64,000 nt of DNA from Arthrobacter pityocampae. GTDB taxonomy: Bacteria > Actinomycetota > Actinomycetes > Actinomycetales > Micrococcaceae. The DNA lies in contig NZ_PRKW01000007.1 in the NCBI RefSeq assembly GCF_002927275.1, forward strand, positions 186,001 through 250,000, in the 5' to 3' direction. The translations under genes and the position numbers were made by a program. The notes under the pieces were generated by a model. The model was not told where the DNA came from. It searched no databases and saw only the letters and a program-made list of their open reading frames with translations. Positions 8,923 through 17,667 of the stretch are shown here, piece by piece (position 1 is the first letter of the stretch; every line of letters begins with the position of its first letter).

Positions 8923-10289
8923 CAGCTACCCACTTCGTTCTCGTAGAACTCCTGCACGCGACTGACGAAGTCGTCGCCGGTGATCTTGCTGGTGACCAGG
9001 AGCTGCGACTCGGGGATGATCGCTCCCGCGTAGATACCGGCGGTGGTGTTGGACATGAAGTCGACCTGTCCGTTCTCCTCCCCGATCTGGGCTGCCATGT
9101 CCAGGGCATCCGCGATGAGGGACCCCTCCTCGACGGTGGGCTGCTCCAGCGACGGGTCACCACCCGGGGAGGCACCGGTGACATCGGTGATGATCTGGCG
9201 TGCTGCCGGATCGGAGTGGATCCAGTCCAGGAAGTAGGTGGTCGTGTCCAGTTCATCCGATCCGGCAGCCACCGAGAAGGAGTTCGCGGCGCCCATTGCC
9301 ACGTGGTCGCCACCTTCCTCGGCCGGGGGTACGAGGAAGAATTCGACGTCGTCGCCCAGCGCCTTCTGGTAGTTGGCGGCCTCCCAGTTGCCGTTGAATG
9401 CGAACAGCCCCTCGCCCTCGGAGAAACGGGTGACGAACGTGAAGTAGTCGACCGCGTTGATGTCGGACGGGAAGTATCCCGCGTCAGCCCAGGAACGGAT
9501 CAGTTCTGCACCCTTGATGTTGCCTTCGGTGGCATAGGTGCTGCCCTCCTCGTTGAACATCCATGACAGGAACTCCTCCTTGTCTGCGTACTGATTCATC
9601 GCTGCCTGGACGACGAAGTTCACGACTCCGTCCTTGTCCCCGGCGACGATCGGCAGCACTCCGCCCGCCTTGGCGGTGGCGAGATCGTCCTCGAGCTCGG
9701 CCATTGTCTGCGGCGGGCCGTCGATGCCGAGCTTCTCGGCGATGGCCGTATTCATGTAGATGCCCGTGATGCTGTAGCCCAGGCCGACCTGGTACAGCGG
9801 ACCCGATCCGCGGGTACCTTCCTCGTTCATCCTGAGTGGAGCCAGCTGCGACTCGGGCCAAGCGTCCCATCCGTAGGCCTCGGCGTAGGGGTCGAGGTTC
9901 GCGAGCAGCCCGTCGCGCGCGGTATCGCCGATGGTGGGCAGGCGGATGAGATCGGGCGGGTTCTCGCCCGCCAGCAGCTTGGGCGCGTTGGCCGTGAGGT
10001 TCTGGAACGTATCCCGGGTGATCTCGAACGTCACATTCGGGTGTTGCTTGGTGAACTCCTTCGCCAACTCGTCCGTCACAGGAAAACCTGTCTCATCGGC
10101 GATCGTCAGGGTGACCTCTTCCGAGGTGAGTTCGGTGTTCACGTCCACTGATGCTTGGTCGGCAGATTCCTGCGCACCGGGCCCGCTGCTGCCCGGAGCG
10201 CAGCCCGCCAGGGCGAAGCCTGCGGCTGTGATGACAGCCAGGGCGATGCTGGACCGGCGGCGCGAACCGGGCCGTGGTGTTGAGCTCAT
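8922..10289 (-). CDS. Sugar-binding lipoprotein of the ABC importer
   Basis: 455 residues, family 1 solute-binding protein. The N-terminus RRRSSIALAVITAAGFALAG precedes Cys30 (lipobox LAGC), so the mature protein is lipid-anchored outside the membrane. Typical phrases are EFTKQHPNVTFEI near the start and LFAFNGNWEAANYQ, an aromatic-rich ligand region. ATG 10289 is preceded by GGGAG. It is first in the operon binding protein - MalF - MalG - glycosidase - hydrolase and is transcribed divergently from the LacI gene, which probably controls it. Confidence 0.93.
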   Translation of the reverse strand: MSSTPRPGSRRRSSIALAVITAAGFALAGCAPGSSGPGAQESADQASVDVNTELTSEEVTLTIADETGFPVTDELAKEFTKQHPNVTFEITRDTFQNLTANAPKLLAGENPPDLIRLPTIGDTARDGLLANLDPYAEAYGWDAWPESQLAPLRMNEEGTRGSGPLYQVGLGYSITGIYMNTAIAEKLGIDGPPQTMAELEDDLATAKAGGVLPIVAGDKDGVVNFVVQAAMNQYADKEEFLSWMFNEEGSTYATEGNIKGAELIRSWADAGYFPSDINAVDYFTFVTRFSEGEGLFAFNGNWEAANYQKALGDDVEFFLVPPAEEGGDHVAMGAANSFSVAAGSDELDTTTYFLDWIHSDPAARQIITDVTGASPGGDPSLEQPTVEEGSLIADALDMAAQIGEENGQVDFMSNTTAGIYAGAIIPESQLLVTSKITGDDFVSRVQEFYENEVGS

Positions 10290-10339
10290 TGTGACTCCCT
10301 TGTCGATCGTGCTTGCGAAGATCTGATGCAACTTGCCTC

Positions 10340-10357
10340 TGCTAAATCCTTTCAGCA
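10340..10357. promoter_or_regulatory. Candidate LacI-family operator
   Basis: TGCTAAATCCTTTCAGCA is an imperfect dyad (TGCT/AGCA arms, AA/TT inside), 51 bases upstream of the binding-protein start and 80 bases upstream of the lacI-type start. A second TTTCAGC half-site lies at about 10407-10413. LacI regulators usually bind 18-20 bp dyads in such divergent regions, so both genes could be controlled here. Confidence 0.5.
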
Positions 10358-10436
10358 CTACACTGATGCCATCGGCGATCCTGCGCAAGTAGGTGCCGCA
10401 ATTATTTTCAGCGCATAGCATCGGCACGGAGGTTCA

Positions 10437-11468
10437 ATGACAACGAAGCGTGTGACCCTCGCCGACGTCGCGCGCCGGGCGGGTCTGTCGTCCTCGGCGG
10501 CGTCGATGATCCTCAACGGACGTCCCGACACCAGGCTCTCGAAGGATGCCCACGATCGGGTCAACCGGGCCGCGGCCGAGTTGGGCTATCGGCCGAACGT
10601 GGCAGCCCGTAGCCTGCGCGTGGACAAGACGCAGACCATCGGATTCATCTCCGACACGGTCGCCACCACGCGTTTCGCCAGTGGCCTGATTCGTGGTGCT
10701 CTCTCCGCAGCAGCAGCGGCCAACCACGTGATCCTCCTGGCGGAAACAGGCGGAGATCCAGCGCGGGAGACCGATGCCATAGAGGCGCTCCTCGACCGTC
10801 AGGTGGACGGCATAGTTTTCGCCACCATGCGTGCCCGGGAACTGTTCGTCCCCGATCTCCTCGAGGACACACGCGTCGTGCTGCTCAACGCGAACAACGA
10901 GCACTACTCAACCTCCGTCCTTCCCGATGAGGAACAGGGCGGGCGCGACGCCGTGGCGCTTCTGGCGGATGCCGGCCACCGTGAGGGCATTGTTCTCCTC
11001 GGCCATAATGCTCGCGAGGAGCGCGATGTCTTCCGATCGACAACAGTGGAGCGACGCCTCGGGGGCATCCAGGCCGAGATGAGTGACAGAGGTATGACGT
11101 TCGATCTGGAGGAGTCCATCTGGGACTGGGAACCCCACCACGGGTACGCCGCCGTCTCGGCACTGCTCGAACGAGGCATGACACCTCGCGCCCTGATCTG
11201 CCTCAATGACCGTCTCGCTTTCGGGGCCTACCAGGCGCTTTCGGAGCGCGGTGTACGGATACCCGACGACATATCACTCGTCTCCTTCGACAACGACGAA
11301 CTCGCGTCCTACCTCCGCCCTGGTCTGACGACGATCGGACTGCCACACGAAGCGATGGGAGCACAGGCAGTGCAGCTCCTGCTGAGCGAGGGGACCCGGG
11401 GCGAGCACCTCGTGCACATGCCGGTCATCGAGCGCTCCTCTGTTCGCTCGGTCGACAGCACTGGATAG
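10437..11468 (+). CDS. LacI-family transcriptional regulator of the sugar operon
   Basis: 343 residues. The N-terminal DNA-binding domain reads VTLADVARRAGLSSSAASMI with the hinge helix region YRPNVAARSLR (about residues 4-60), followed by a periplasmic-binding-protein-like effector domain (IGFISDTVATTRF onward). ATG 10437 has GGAGG at good spacing. Divergent placement next to the sugar ABC operon indicates local regulation by the imported sugar or its breakdown product. Confidence 0.92.
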   Translation: MTTKRVTLADVARRAGLSSSAASMILNGRPDTRLSKDAHDRVNRAAAELGYRPNVAARSLRVDKTQTIGFISDTVATTRFASGLIRGALSAAAAANHVILLAETGGDPARETDAIEALLDRQVDGIVFATMRARELFVPDLLEDTRVVLLNANNEHYSTSVLPDEEQGGRDAVALLADAGHREGIVLLGHNAREERDVFRSTTVERRLGGIQAEMSDRGMTFDLEESIWDWEPHHGYAAVSALLERGMTPRALICLNDRLAFGAYQALSERGVRIPDDISLVSFDNDELASYLRPGLTTIGLPHEAMGAQAVQLLLSEGTRGEHLVHMPVIERSSVRSVDSTG

Positions 11469-11748
11469 AAAACGCTTCGAACGCGGTCATCAGGGTCCCT
11501 CATCGGTTCATCCGAGGTGGGCCGTGTCGTCCCGGAGGTCGCCCGGGATCTGCTCGACGCTGACCCCAGCGTCCGCCCCGCGGTCGCTGACCACCTCGGG
11601 GAAGTGAAGCCGCATGACGGTCGATTATGGCAAGCGGGACGATTCCCTTGTGCGCGACCAGAATCCTGCTGCACTCCTGCGCCTTTCCTTCGGAGGCCGG
11701 CCCCGAAGTTCTCCTAGGCTGATGCGGCAGACGTCTGGGGGAGAGCAC

Positions 11749-11925
11749 GTGGAGGCAGGACAGGGTGCCGCAGAACAGGCGCAGCGAATAGGTGACCGGG
11801 TTTCCCGACTGGAGGCTGAGCTCGAGCGGCTGGAGGCCGACCTCGCGCAGGCGCGGAAGGCTCAGCGGGCATGGCTCGCCGGAGCCGAGGGTTGCTGGGG
11901 AGCTGAACGTCGCGTGCCGCACTGA
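11749..11925 (+). pseudogene. N-terminal remnant resembling a NERD-domain protein
   Basis: A 58-codon frame starts at GTG 11749 behind GGGGGAGAG. It encodes a coiled coil (RIGDRVSRLEAELERLEADL) ending RAWLAGAEG. As I recall, this is how actinobacterial nuclease-related (NERD) proteins begin, just before their nuclease domain. The frame then stops (GCWGAERRVPH) and no NERD domain follows; an unrelated gene begins on the other strand within 22 bases. I read it as a truncated gene, though a genuine small coiled-coil protein cannot be excluded. Confidence 0.45.
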
Positions 11926-11947
11926 CCGTACCAGCGCGATCGTGGCG

Positions 11948-12706
11948 CTAGTGGCGAACCTCGATCTCCGGGTGGTGCTTGCTGACCCACTCGGCCATTC
12001 GATTCTCCCGGCGCGCGATGAACGTCAGCGTGGCATCCCGGTACGCGACATACTCATCGGTTGTGGCTGGTGTCCCGGAGCGCTCGAAATTGTCGAACGG
12101 CAGGTAGAACTGAATTGCGTCGTAGTCCAGCGTCACGAGATCCTTGAAATGGAAGAAATCGACGAACTCCTTGAACCCGTCGAAAAGCGCGAAGAAATCT
12201 TCGTAGGCGCGGGTGACGTCGGAGAGCGGGTTCCCCGATTCTCCTGTGTAGTGGCGGCGGATGCATTCGAGGGTGAGGTCCATCCGGTCAGCGATCACCG
12301 GTCGCAATCCTCGTGCCGTGTTCATCGTGGGTCGGTCCTTCTTCCGGACCGGCCAAATCATCGAACTGCCGATGGTGTACTGCGGGTCGAGGTAACGAGA
12401 CCGCTGCTCTTCATTCAGTCCGGCGATGGCGTCGACCAGGGGTTTTGGACGTAGCCATCGGGTGTAGGAAGCTGTGATGGCGTCGCTGCCGTACCAATGG
12501 TGCGCCCCGGCAGCGTCTTCGAAAATGAGGTACCCCTTCCGTCGGACCGATGGCGCAGTCGGGGCGAAGAGCACGCCGGAGTTCAGTTTCTTGGTCCACA
12601 GCAATTCGTGGTCCATTCGAAGCCTTCTACTGTCCCTATCCGCGTCAGGCCGCGACTTTGCCGGTTTGTCGGATTTGTAGTCGAAAGAAGTATCGAAGTC
12701 GCGCAT
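11948..12706 (-). CDS. DUF6994-like hypothetical protein
   Basis: 252 residues starting MRDFDTSFDYKSDKP, soluble, rich in aromatic and charged residues. Distinctive stretches are MDHELLWTKKLNSGVLF, FEDAAGAHHWYGSDAITA and FFALFDGFKEFVDFF. The N-terminus matches my memory of the DUF6994 family of actinobacterial proteins; no function is known to me. ATG 12706 is preferred over an upstream in-frame ATG 72 bases earlier because family members begin MRDFDTSFDY. It stands alone. Confidence 0.65.
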   Translation of the reverse strand: MRDFDTSFDYKSDKPAKSRPDADRDSRRLRMDHELLWTKKLNSGVLFAPTAPSVRRKGYLIFEDAAGAHHWYGSDAITASYTRWLRPKPLVDAIAGLNEEQRSRYLDPQYTIGSSMIWPVRKKDRPTMNTARGLRPVIADRMDLTLECIRRHYTGESGNPLSDVTRAYEDFFALFDGFKEFVDFFHFKDLVTLDYDAIQFYLPFDNFERSGTPATTDEYVAYRDATLTFIARRENRMAEWVSKHHPEIEVRH

Positions 12707-13102
12707 TGTGGAAGTGTATGCGCACCGTGGGCATTCCGAAGAGATGCCACTGCCCGCACCTTCTGCGGCGCGGCACACCCGAGGTGCGACCTTGTTCTGC
12801 CAATATCATCCATTCCGGAGCCGTCCCAACCCGTCACTGAACCTCCTGCATCTCGTGTGAGCATTCAGAGCATCAATCGACGTCGCAGCCCGCTCAACCT
12901 GCGGATCGACGACGAGACTGCATGGGTCGACCGTCGGGGGCAGTCATGCAACCGGGGTTCTTTACTCGCAGCCCGCATACCGCATGATTCCGTCCACGGG
13001 ACTCAGCGCCTGATCAGGTTGTATCCGCGGCACGAGCGCTTGAGGACGTTCTGTCCACTGGCGAACCGTCGGATCCCGGCCGCGGACAGATACGCCGCCG
13101 GA
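12707..13102. other. Intergenic, nothing recognised
   Basis: 396 bases between the 3' end of the GntR gene and the start of the DUF6994-like gene, both on the minus strand. No coding frame with family features, no strong hairpin and no repeat was seen. It should contain the promoter of the downstream gene. Confidence 0.5.
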
Positions 13103-13987
13103 CTAGTGGCCCTCGTCAGTCACCTCATCCGCGAAGCGAATCAGTTCGGCACCGAGGCTTCGGGCGCGGTCAGCGATGGTCTCAGGGCCATCGGTACGGA
13201 TTGGCGGCGGCGGCGGCGCGGGAAGGGTCGACGGCTCCCGCTGGATGTCGATGTCGAACACCACGTGGTCCGGGTGGTGCCAGGTCGAGAACACCTCCAC
13301 CGGCCGCCCGTCCTGGTCGAAGCTCGTGCCCTCCAGCAGCAGCACCGGCGACGATGCCTCGAGCTTTAGCAGCCGCAGTAGCTCCTGATCACCCGGGACC
13401 GCCCGGATCTGCCGCTTGCCCGAGGTGATCTGCACCCCGAACTGTTCGCCCAGCACCGCATGCAGGGACGCATCGTGCAGTGACTCGGCGGTCATGTCGG
13501 CGAACGTCGGCGCGGGCAGCCACGTATGGATGACGGCGATCGGCACGCCGTCGGCCGTGCGGAGCCGCTCGAGCGCGAGCACCTGCGGAGTGCCGAGGAC
13601 CGCCGTCGACGCATCGGCGTCCTGCACCGTCAGTGAGAGCACCTCCGTGCCGACGGTGGCCCCTGTACTGCCGAGCTGGGCCGACAACCCGGAGGTGCGG
13701 TGTACCAACCGGTGGTGCTCCCGCCGCGGGGCCACGGTGCTGCCACGCCCACGGCCCCGCTCGATCAGCCCTTCGTCAGTCAGGGCACCGAGGGCCTGAC
13801 GCACCACGGACCGGGAGACGCCGTACCGTACCTGCAGCTGCGCCTCACTGGGCAGGGACGTGCCCGGCGGCAGCGAGTGGTTCAGGATCTGCGCACGCAG
13901 ATGCCCGCGGAGCTGCAGGTGCAGCGGCTCGCTGCTCCCTGGGTCCAGCAGGTGTTCGGGAGCTTCAGGCGTTTCCATGTCAGTCAT
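13103..13987 (-). CDS. GntR/HutC-family regulator of the four-carbon acid operon
   Basis: 294 residues. A winged helix (about 20-90; LPSEAQLQVRYGVSRSVVRQ) is followed by a UTRA effector domain (about 110-245) with the family phrase LLLEGTSFDQDGRPVEVF. A proline-rich link and acidic tail follow. It is the last gene of the operon kdgT-like, kinase, pdxA2-like, 45-residue protein, gntR, so it is probably autoregulated through the dyad in front of the permease gene. ATG 13987 is used; ATG 13978 is an alternative. Confidence 0.9.
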   Translation of the reverse strand: MTDMETPEAPEHLLDPGSSEPLHLQLRGHLRAQILNHSLPPGTSLPSEAQLQVRYGVSRSVVRQALGALTDEGLIERGRGRGSTVAPRREHHRLVHRTSGLSAQLGSTGATVGTEVLSLTVQDADASTAVLGTPQVLALERLRTADGVPIAVIHTWLPAPTFADMTAESLHDASLHAVLGEQFGVQITSGKRQIRAVPGDQELLRLLKLEASSPVLLLEGTSFDQDGRPVEVFSTWHHPDHVVFDIDIQREPSTLPAPPPPPIRTDGPETIADRARSLGAELIRFADEVTDEGH

Positions 13988-14002
13988 GAGTCCGACCCAG
14001 CC

Positions 14003-14140
14003 TCAGGATGCGGAGTCGGACTCATCCGACGACGACGCGCCGTCGTCCTCCTCGATGATCTTCCCGTCGTGGACCCGGTGGAGCTCGATGCCCTCGAGGT
14101 AGCTGGGCACGGGTGGGTCGAGGTCTTCGTCGCTAGTCAT
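14003..14140 (-). CDS. 45-residue acidic protein in the four-carbon acid operon
   Basis: ATG 14140 to TGA 14003. The product starts MTSDEDLDPPVPSYLEGI, has a middle ELHRVHDGKIIEEDDG and ends in a serine/acid-rich tail. It sits 36 bases after the pdxA2-like stop and 15 bases before the gntR start on the same strand, filling that gap exactly, and its codon use is like its neighbours. Function unknown. It might be a regulator or chaperone of the operon, or a remnant; no family was recognised. Confidence 0.55.
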   Translation of the reverse strand: MTSDEDLDPPVPSYLEGIELHRVHDGKIIEEDDGASSSDESDSAS

Positions 14141-14176
14141 GATTCCGATCCTAGGCGCCGACGGCGTCCGGACCGG

Positions 14177-15202
14177 CTACTTCTTCTGAGCGGTCCGCCA
14201 CACGTGGTCCCAGCCCGGCGCCAGGGCAGCGGCACGGCGCATCGACAGCACCAGGCTCGCCTCGCGCGCGATGCCCTGGCCGGCGATGTCGAACGCGGTC
14301 CCGTGGTCCACCGAGACGCGCACCACGGGCAGGCCGACGGTGATGTTCACGCCGTCGTCGCCGTAGACCGCCTTGAAGGGTGCGTGGCCCTGGTCGTGAT
14401 AGCAGGCGATGACCATGTTCCACTTGCCCTTGACCGCGGCGGGGATGAGCGCGTCCGCGGGGATGGGCCCGTGCACGTTGATGCCCTTTTCCCGCGCGGC
14501 GGCGACGGCGGGGGCGAGGATGTCGGCGTCCTCGTCGCCGAACAGGCGGTTCTCGCCGGCGTGCGGGTTCAGGCCGGCGAGGCCGATCGGCTCGTCCGGG
14601 TTGCCGAGCGCCTTGGTGAACGCGCTGACGAGTTCGATGACGTTGGTGGTGCGCTGCGGGGTGACGTCCGCGATGGCCTGACGCAGGGAGACGTGGGTGG
14701 TGAGGTGGAAGAAGTAGAGGTCGCCCGCGGAGAGGACGAGGCTGAAGTTCTCCACCCCGAACTCGTGCGCGAGCAGCTCGGTGTGGCCGGGCCACTTGTG
14801 CCCGCCGGCATGCATCGCGGCCTTGTTCAGCGGCGCGGTGACGATGCCCTGCACCCGGCCCTCGCGGGCGAGCCGGCACGCCTCGACGACGAAGCGGTAG
14901 GAGCCGTCGCCCGCTGCGGGGCTCAGCTCGCCGAGCTTCACGTCCGCCAGCGACGGGCCGGTCTGCAGGAGCTCGATGATGCCGGGCTTGTTCGTGGCGT
15001 CCTCGATCGAGTCCAGGACGCGCACCGCGTCGGGGTCGCCGCCCACGTTCTTGACGCCCTGGCGCATGGCGGCTTCGTCGCCGATGACGACGGGCACGCA
15101 CTCCTGCCGGACGTCGTCGTGCCCGAGGAGGGACTTGGCGGTGATCTCCGGTCCGATGCCGGCGACGTCGCCGAGGGTGACGGCGAGGGTGGGGATGCTC
15201 AT
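14177..15202 (-). CDS. pdxA2: PdxA2-like 4-phospho-threonate/erythronate dehydrogenase
   Basis: 341 residues of the PdxA family: MSIPTLAVTLGDVAGIGPEI at the N-terminus (G-D-P/A-x-G-I-G-P-E element), TAPLNKAAMHAGGHKWPGHT and ACYHDQGHAPFK, which holds metal-binding histidines. PdxA2 oxidises and decarboxylates 4-phosphorylated C4 sugar acids to dihydroxyacetone phosphate. The partner kinase is directly upstream with an ATGA overlap, which separates it from true PdxA of vitamin B6 synthesis. No separate C2/C3 dehydrogenase or class II decarboxylating aldolase is in the operon, which fits direct D-threonate (or D-erythronate) use. Confidence 0.88.
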   Translation of the reverse strand: MSIPTLAVTLGDVAGIGPEITAKSLLGHDDVRQECVPVVIGDEAAMRQGVKNVGGDPDAVRVLDSIEDATNKPGIIELLQTGPSLADVKLGELSPAAGDGSYRFVVEACRLAREGRVQGIVTAPLNKAAMHAGGHKWPGHTELLAHEFGVENFSLVLSAGDLYFFHLTTHVSLRQAIADVTPQRTTNVIELVSAFTKALGNPDEPIGLAGLNPHAGENRLFGDEDADILAPAVAAAREKGINVHGPIPADALIPAAVKGKWNMVIACYHDQGHAPFKAVYGDDGVNITVGLPVVRVSVDHGTAFDIAGQGIAREASLVLSMRRAAALAPGWDHVWRTAQKK

Positions 15203-16506
15203 GAGGTTGCCTCCAGTGAGTGGGCGGGGGTAGGTGTCAGGGTTCGGGCGAGTTCGGTGATGGTGTGGGACAGGGCATGGACCGGGCCGAAGCCGCCGGC
15301 CTTCGTGACGACGATCTTCCCGGCGGCGGTGCCGCCTTCGACGACGCCGACCGGGATGCCCTCCTGGATGGCGCCGGTGATGCGCAGCGCCTGGGCGCGG
15401 GAGGCGTCGAGGACGGCACGGGCGCCGTCTCCGCCGACCAGCACGAGGGCGCCGACGTCGGTGGAGTCCAGCGTCTGCTCGACCACGGAGGCGAGGCTGC
15501 GGGAGATCTCCGCGCCACTCAGCGCCAGGCCGCCGGTTCCGGCAGGCTCGGGGGAGAGGACGACGACGACGCGCGGCAGCGGGTGGGGTGCCGCCAGTTC
15601 TGCGGCGGTCCACTGCGCGAGGCGGTCCGGCCGGTCGAGCAGGGACGCGGCGGGCTGGAGCACGCGGAGGTCCGCGGGATCCAGCCGGCTGCGCAGGTGA
15701 TCGGTCTGGGCGCGGGCGACGTCGTGCAGTGAACTGACGACGACGACGATCCGGTGCCCCTGAGGCGCTGGTGCAGGTTCCGACGAAGCCCGCACGGACT
15801 CGGCGTCGGCCCACGCTGCCGCCATCGCCGCGGCGAGGCCGGCTGACCCGGCGGGGATCGCCGTCGGACCGGCAGCGACGAGCGCGGCCGCGAGCGTGCG
15901 GAGGTCGTCGTCGGACGCGGCGTTGACGACTACGACCCGGCCGTTCGCCGCCTCCCGCAGTGTTTGCGCGTCCTGCTCGGGCGATCCGCTGAGGCTGACG
16001 GTCGTGGTGCTGGGCAGGAGGTGCGCGAACGCGCTGGTCGGCACCGGGGTGATCGGGTCACGGCCCGCGGGGGAGTCCTCGACCGGCCCGCCGTGCACGC
16101 GGAGCAGGCCGTCCTCCACGGTCCGCCCCATGGCCGGGTAGGCCGGGCACACGACAGCGAAGCAGCCGGGGTGCTGCTCCTGCCACGCGTCGAGCGCCCC
16201 GGCGATCTGCGCCGGGACGCTGCCGCGCATGGTCGAGTCGATCTTCAGGTACAGACGGTCCGCTCCGGCGGTGACGAGGTCGGCGACCGCCCCCGCCGTC
16301 GCCGTGCGGGCGCTCGCCGTTTCCAGGGCCCGGGCATCGGAGTTCATGGCCAGGGCGCTGCCGGGTGCTGCCGACGTCGGGAGCAGGTCACCCAGCAGCA
16401 GGCGGGAGGACCAGCCGGCGCGGGAGAACTGGACTACGGAATCGGTGGCTCCGGTGACGTCGTCGGCGGCGATGCCTACGACCGGCGCGTGCCGTGCTGA
16501 GGTCAC
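15199..16506 (-). CDS. dtnK: Four-carbon acid sugar kinase (DtnK/OtnK family)
   Basis: 435 residues. The N-terminus VGIAADDVTGATDSVVQFSR is the DUF1537 substrate domain start, and the C-terminal half has LVLVGGDGARAVLD and a glycine-rich GVVEGGTAAGKIVVTKAGGF for nucleotide binding. It should phosphorylate D-threonate or a related C4 acid at O4 before PdxA2. The start is GTG 16506, overlapping the permease stop as GTGA; the stop overlaps the pdxA2-like start. DtnK rather than OtnK is an inference from the partner genes. Confidence 0.85.
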   Translation of the reverse strand: MTSARHAPVVGIAADDVTGATDSVVQFSRAGWSSRLLLGDLLPTSAAPGSALAMNSDARALETASARTATAGAVADLVTAGADRLYLKIDSTMRGSVPAQIAGALDAWQEQHPGCFAVVCPAYPAMGRTVEDGLLRVHGGPVEDSPAGRDPITPVPTSAFAHLLPSTTTVSLSGSPEQDAQTLREAANGRVVVVNAASDDDLRTLAAALVAAGPTAIPAGSAGLAAAMAAAWADAESVRASSEPAPAPQGHRIVVVVSSLHDVARAQTDHLRSRLDPADLRVLQPAASLLDRPDRLAQWTAAELAAPHPLPRVVVVLSPEPAGTGGLALSGAEISRSLASVVEQTLDSTDVGALVLVGGDGARAVLDASRAQALRITGAIQEGIPVGVVEGGTAAGKIVVTKAGGFGPVHALSHTITELARTLTPTPAHSLEATS

Positions 16507-17588
16507 GCGTCGCCGTCCTGACCGGTTCGACGGGCCCGGGTGGCGGGTGCGGACGGGTCCCCGGCGGGCGGGAGGTCGGAGGCGGACGTGGTAACCACCT
16601 GCGCGGCGTCATCCGTGTCGAGCCCACCCTGGCGCTTCAGTACCCAGGTGGCGAGGAGCGGAGCGAAGATCGCCGTGACGAGGACGGCCGAGGCGACCTG
16701 CGCCGTCGCGACCTCCACGAAGGGGGAGAAGCTCGGATCCGCGGCGGCGACGATGGCCGGCGTGGCGATGGAGTTGCCGGCCGTCGTTGCGGAGGCGATA
16801 CCGATGCCGGACTTAATCCCGCGCCGGAGGATGAACCGGTAGCCGAAGTAGACGAGGGTTCCGGTGATCAGGGTGGCGGCGATGCCGACGAAGATGCCGC
16901 TGAGGCCGCCGGTGATGACGTTGCGGAGGTCGATGCCGGTGCCGAGCGCGAAGGCGAAGAACGGGATGACGATGTTCGGCACGGGCCGCATGACCTCGGT
17001 CCACTTCGCGTCGAGGTTGCCGACGATGAAGCCGAGGATCAGGGGGATGACGGCGGCGAGGAGGGTGAGGAACGGGATGTTGCCGAGGCCCGAGATGCCG
17101 AGGAAGAGCAGGGTGAAGAACGGGCCGTCGTTGATGGCAGAGGCCATGTACGCGCCGCGGTCGCGGTAGTCGCCGTAGCGGCCTGTGAAGGCGAGCCAGA
17201 GGCCGCCGTTGCTGTTGTCGAAGGATGCCAGCAGGGCGAGGATCGAGATCCCGAGGATGCCGTCGACGCCGACGAGCAGGCCGAGGCCCGCGACGAGGGC
17301 GGCGGGGATGATCGTCTTGAAGAGCAGGACGACGCCGGTGGTCGCCAGCACGGGGCCGGAGGCCTTGGCGGTGATCTGCATGCCGGTGGCGAAGATGAGG
17401 ACGGCGATCAGCGGCAGGGCCGACTCGGCGAACAGGGCGGTGGTGAAGCTGCCGAGTTCGAGGAAGCCGGGGGCGAAGGTCCCGACGATCGAGCCGAGGA
17501 TCAGGGGGATGAGCATGAGTCCGCCGGGAATGCGGTTCATGCCGTCGAAGAGGGGGATGCGGGACTTCGGAAGCGATTCGGCTGCCAT
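16503..17588 (-). CDS. kdgT: 2-keto-3-deoxygluconate permease-like transporter
   Basis: 361 residues with about ten membrane segments. RIPGGLMLIPLILGSIVGT, SFDNSNGGLW and SATTAGNSIATPAI are typical of the KdgT family. It is the first gene of the operon, so it probably imports D-threonate or a related sugar acid rather than 2-keto-3-deoxygluconate (inference from neighbours). ATG 17588 follows AGAGAGAAG; an upstream ATG at 17642 lies inside the probable operator region and is not used. The C-terminal ~40 residues are a hydrophilic tail. Confidence 0.83.
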   Translation of the reverse strand: MAAESLPKSRIPLFDGMNRIPGGLMLIPLILGSIVGTFAPGFLELGSFTTALFAESALPLIAVLIFATGMQITAKASGPVLATTGVVLLFKTIIPAALVAGLGLLVGVDGILGISILALLASFDNSNGGLWLAFTGRYGDYRDRGAYMASAINDGPFFTLLFLGISGLGNIPFLTLLAAVIPLILGFIVGNLDAKWTEVMRPVPNIVIPFFAFALGTGIDLRNVITGGLSGIFVGIAATLITGTLVYFGYRFILRRGIKSGIGIASATTAGNSIATPAIVAAADPSFSPFVEVATAQVASAVLVTAIFAPLLATWVLKRQGGLDTDDAAQVVTTSASDLPPAGDPSAPATRARRTGQDGDA

Positions 17589-17644
17589 TGGCGAATCTTC
17601 TCTCTGTGCGGGAGGGGCCTGCGGACGAAGGAGTGCGTACAACT

Positions 17645-17667
17645 AGTACGTACAAGAAGTACCTACT
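17645..17667. promoter_or_regulatory. GntR operator candidate upstream of the permease gene
   Basis: A 23-bp dyad with arms AGTACGTAC and GTACCTACT around five bases (eight of nine arm positions pair), 57 bases before ATG 17588. It overlaps the likely -10 box and start point, the position expected for a repressor. The GntR/HutC protein encoded at the end of the operon is the natural binder (inference). Confidence 0.6.

Noticed and set aside
11466-11482. GAAAACGCTTCGAACGC as a second LacI-type operator
   Set aside because: It resembles a generic LacI half-site but lies at the end of the regulator gene with no promoter nearby and no clear dyad.
13700-15700. Plus-strand open frame of 666 codons opposite pdxA2 and gntR
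   Set aside because: Antisense shadow of genes with clear family motifs and coupled starts; no motif of its own.
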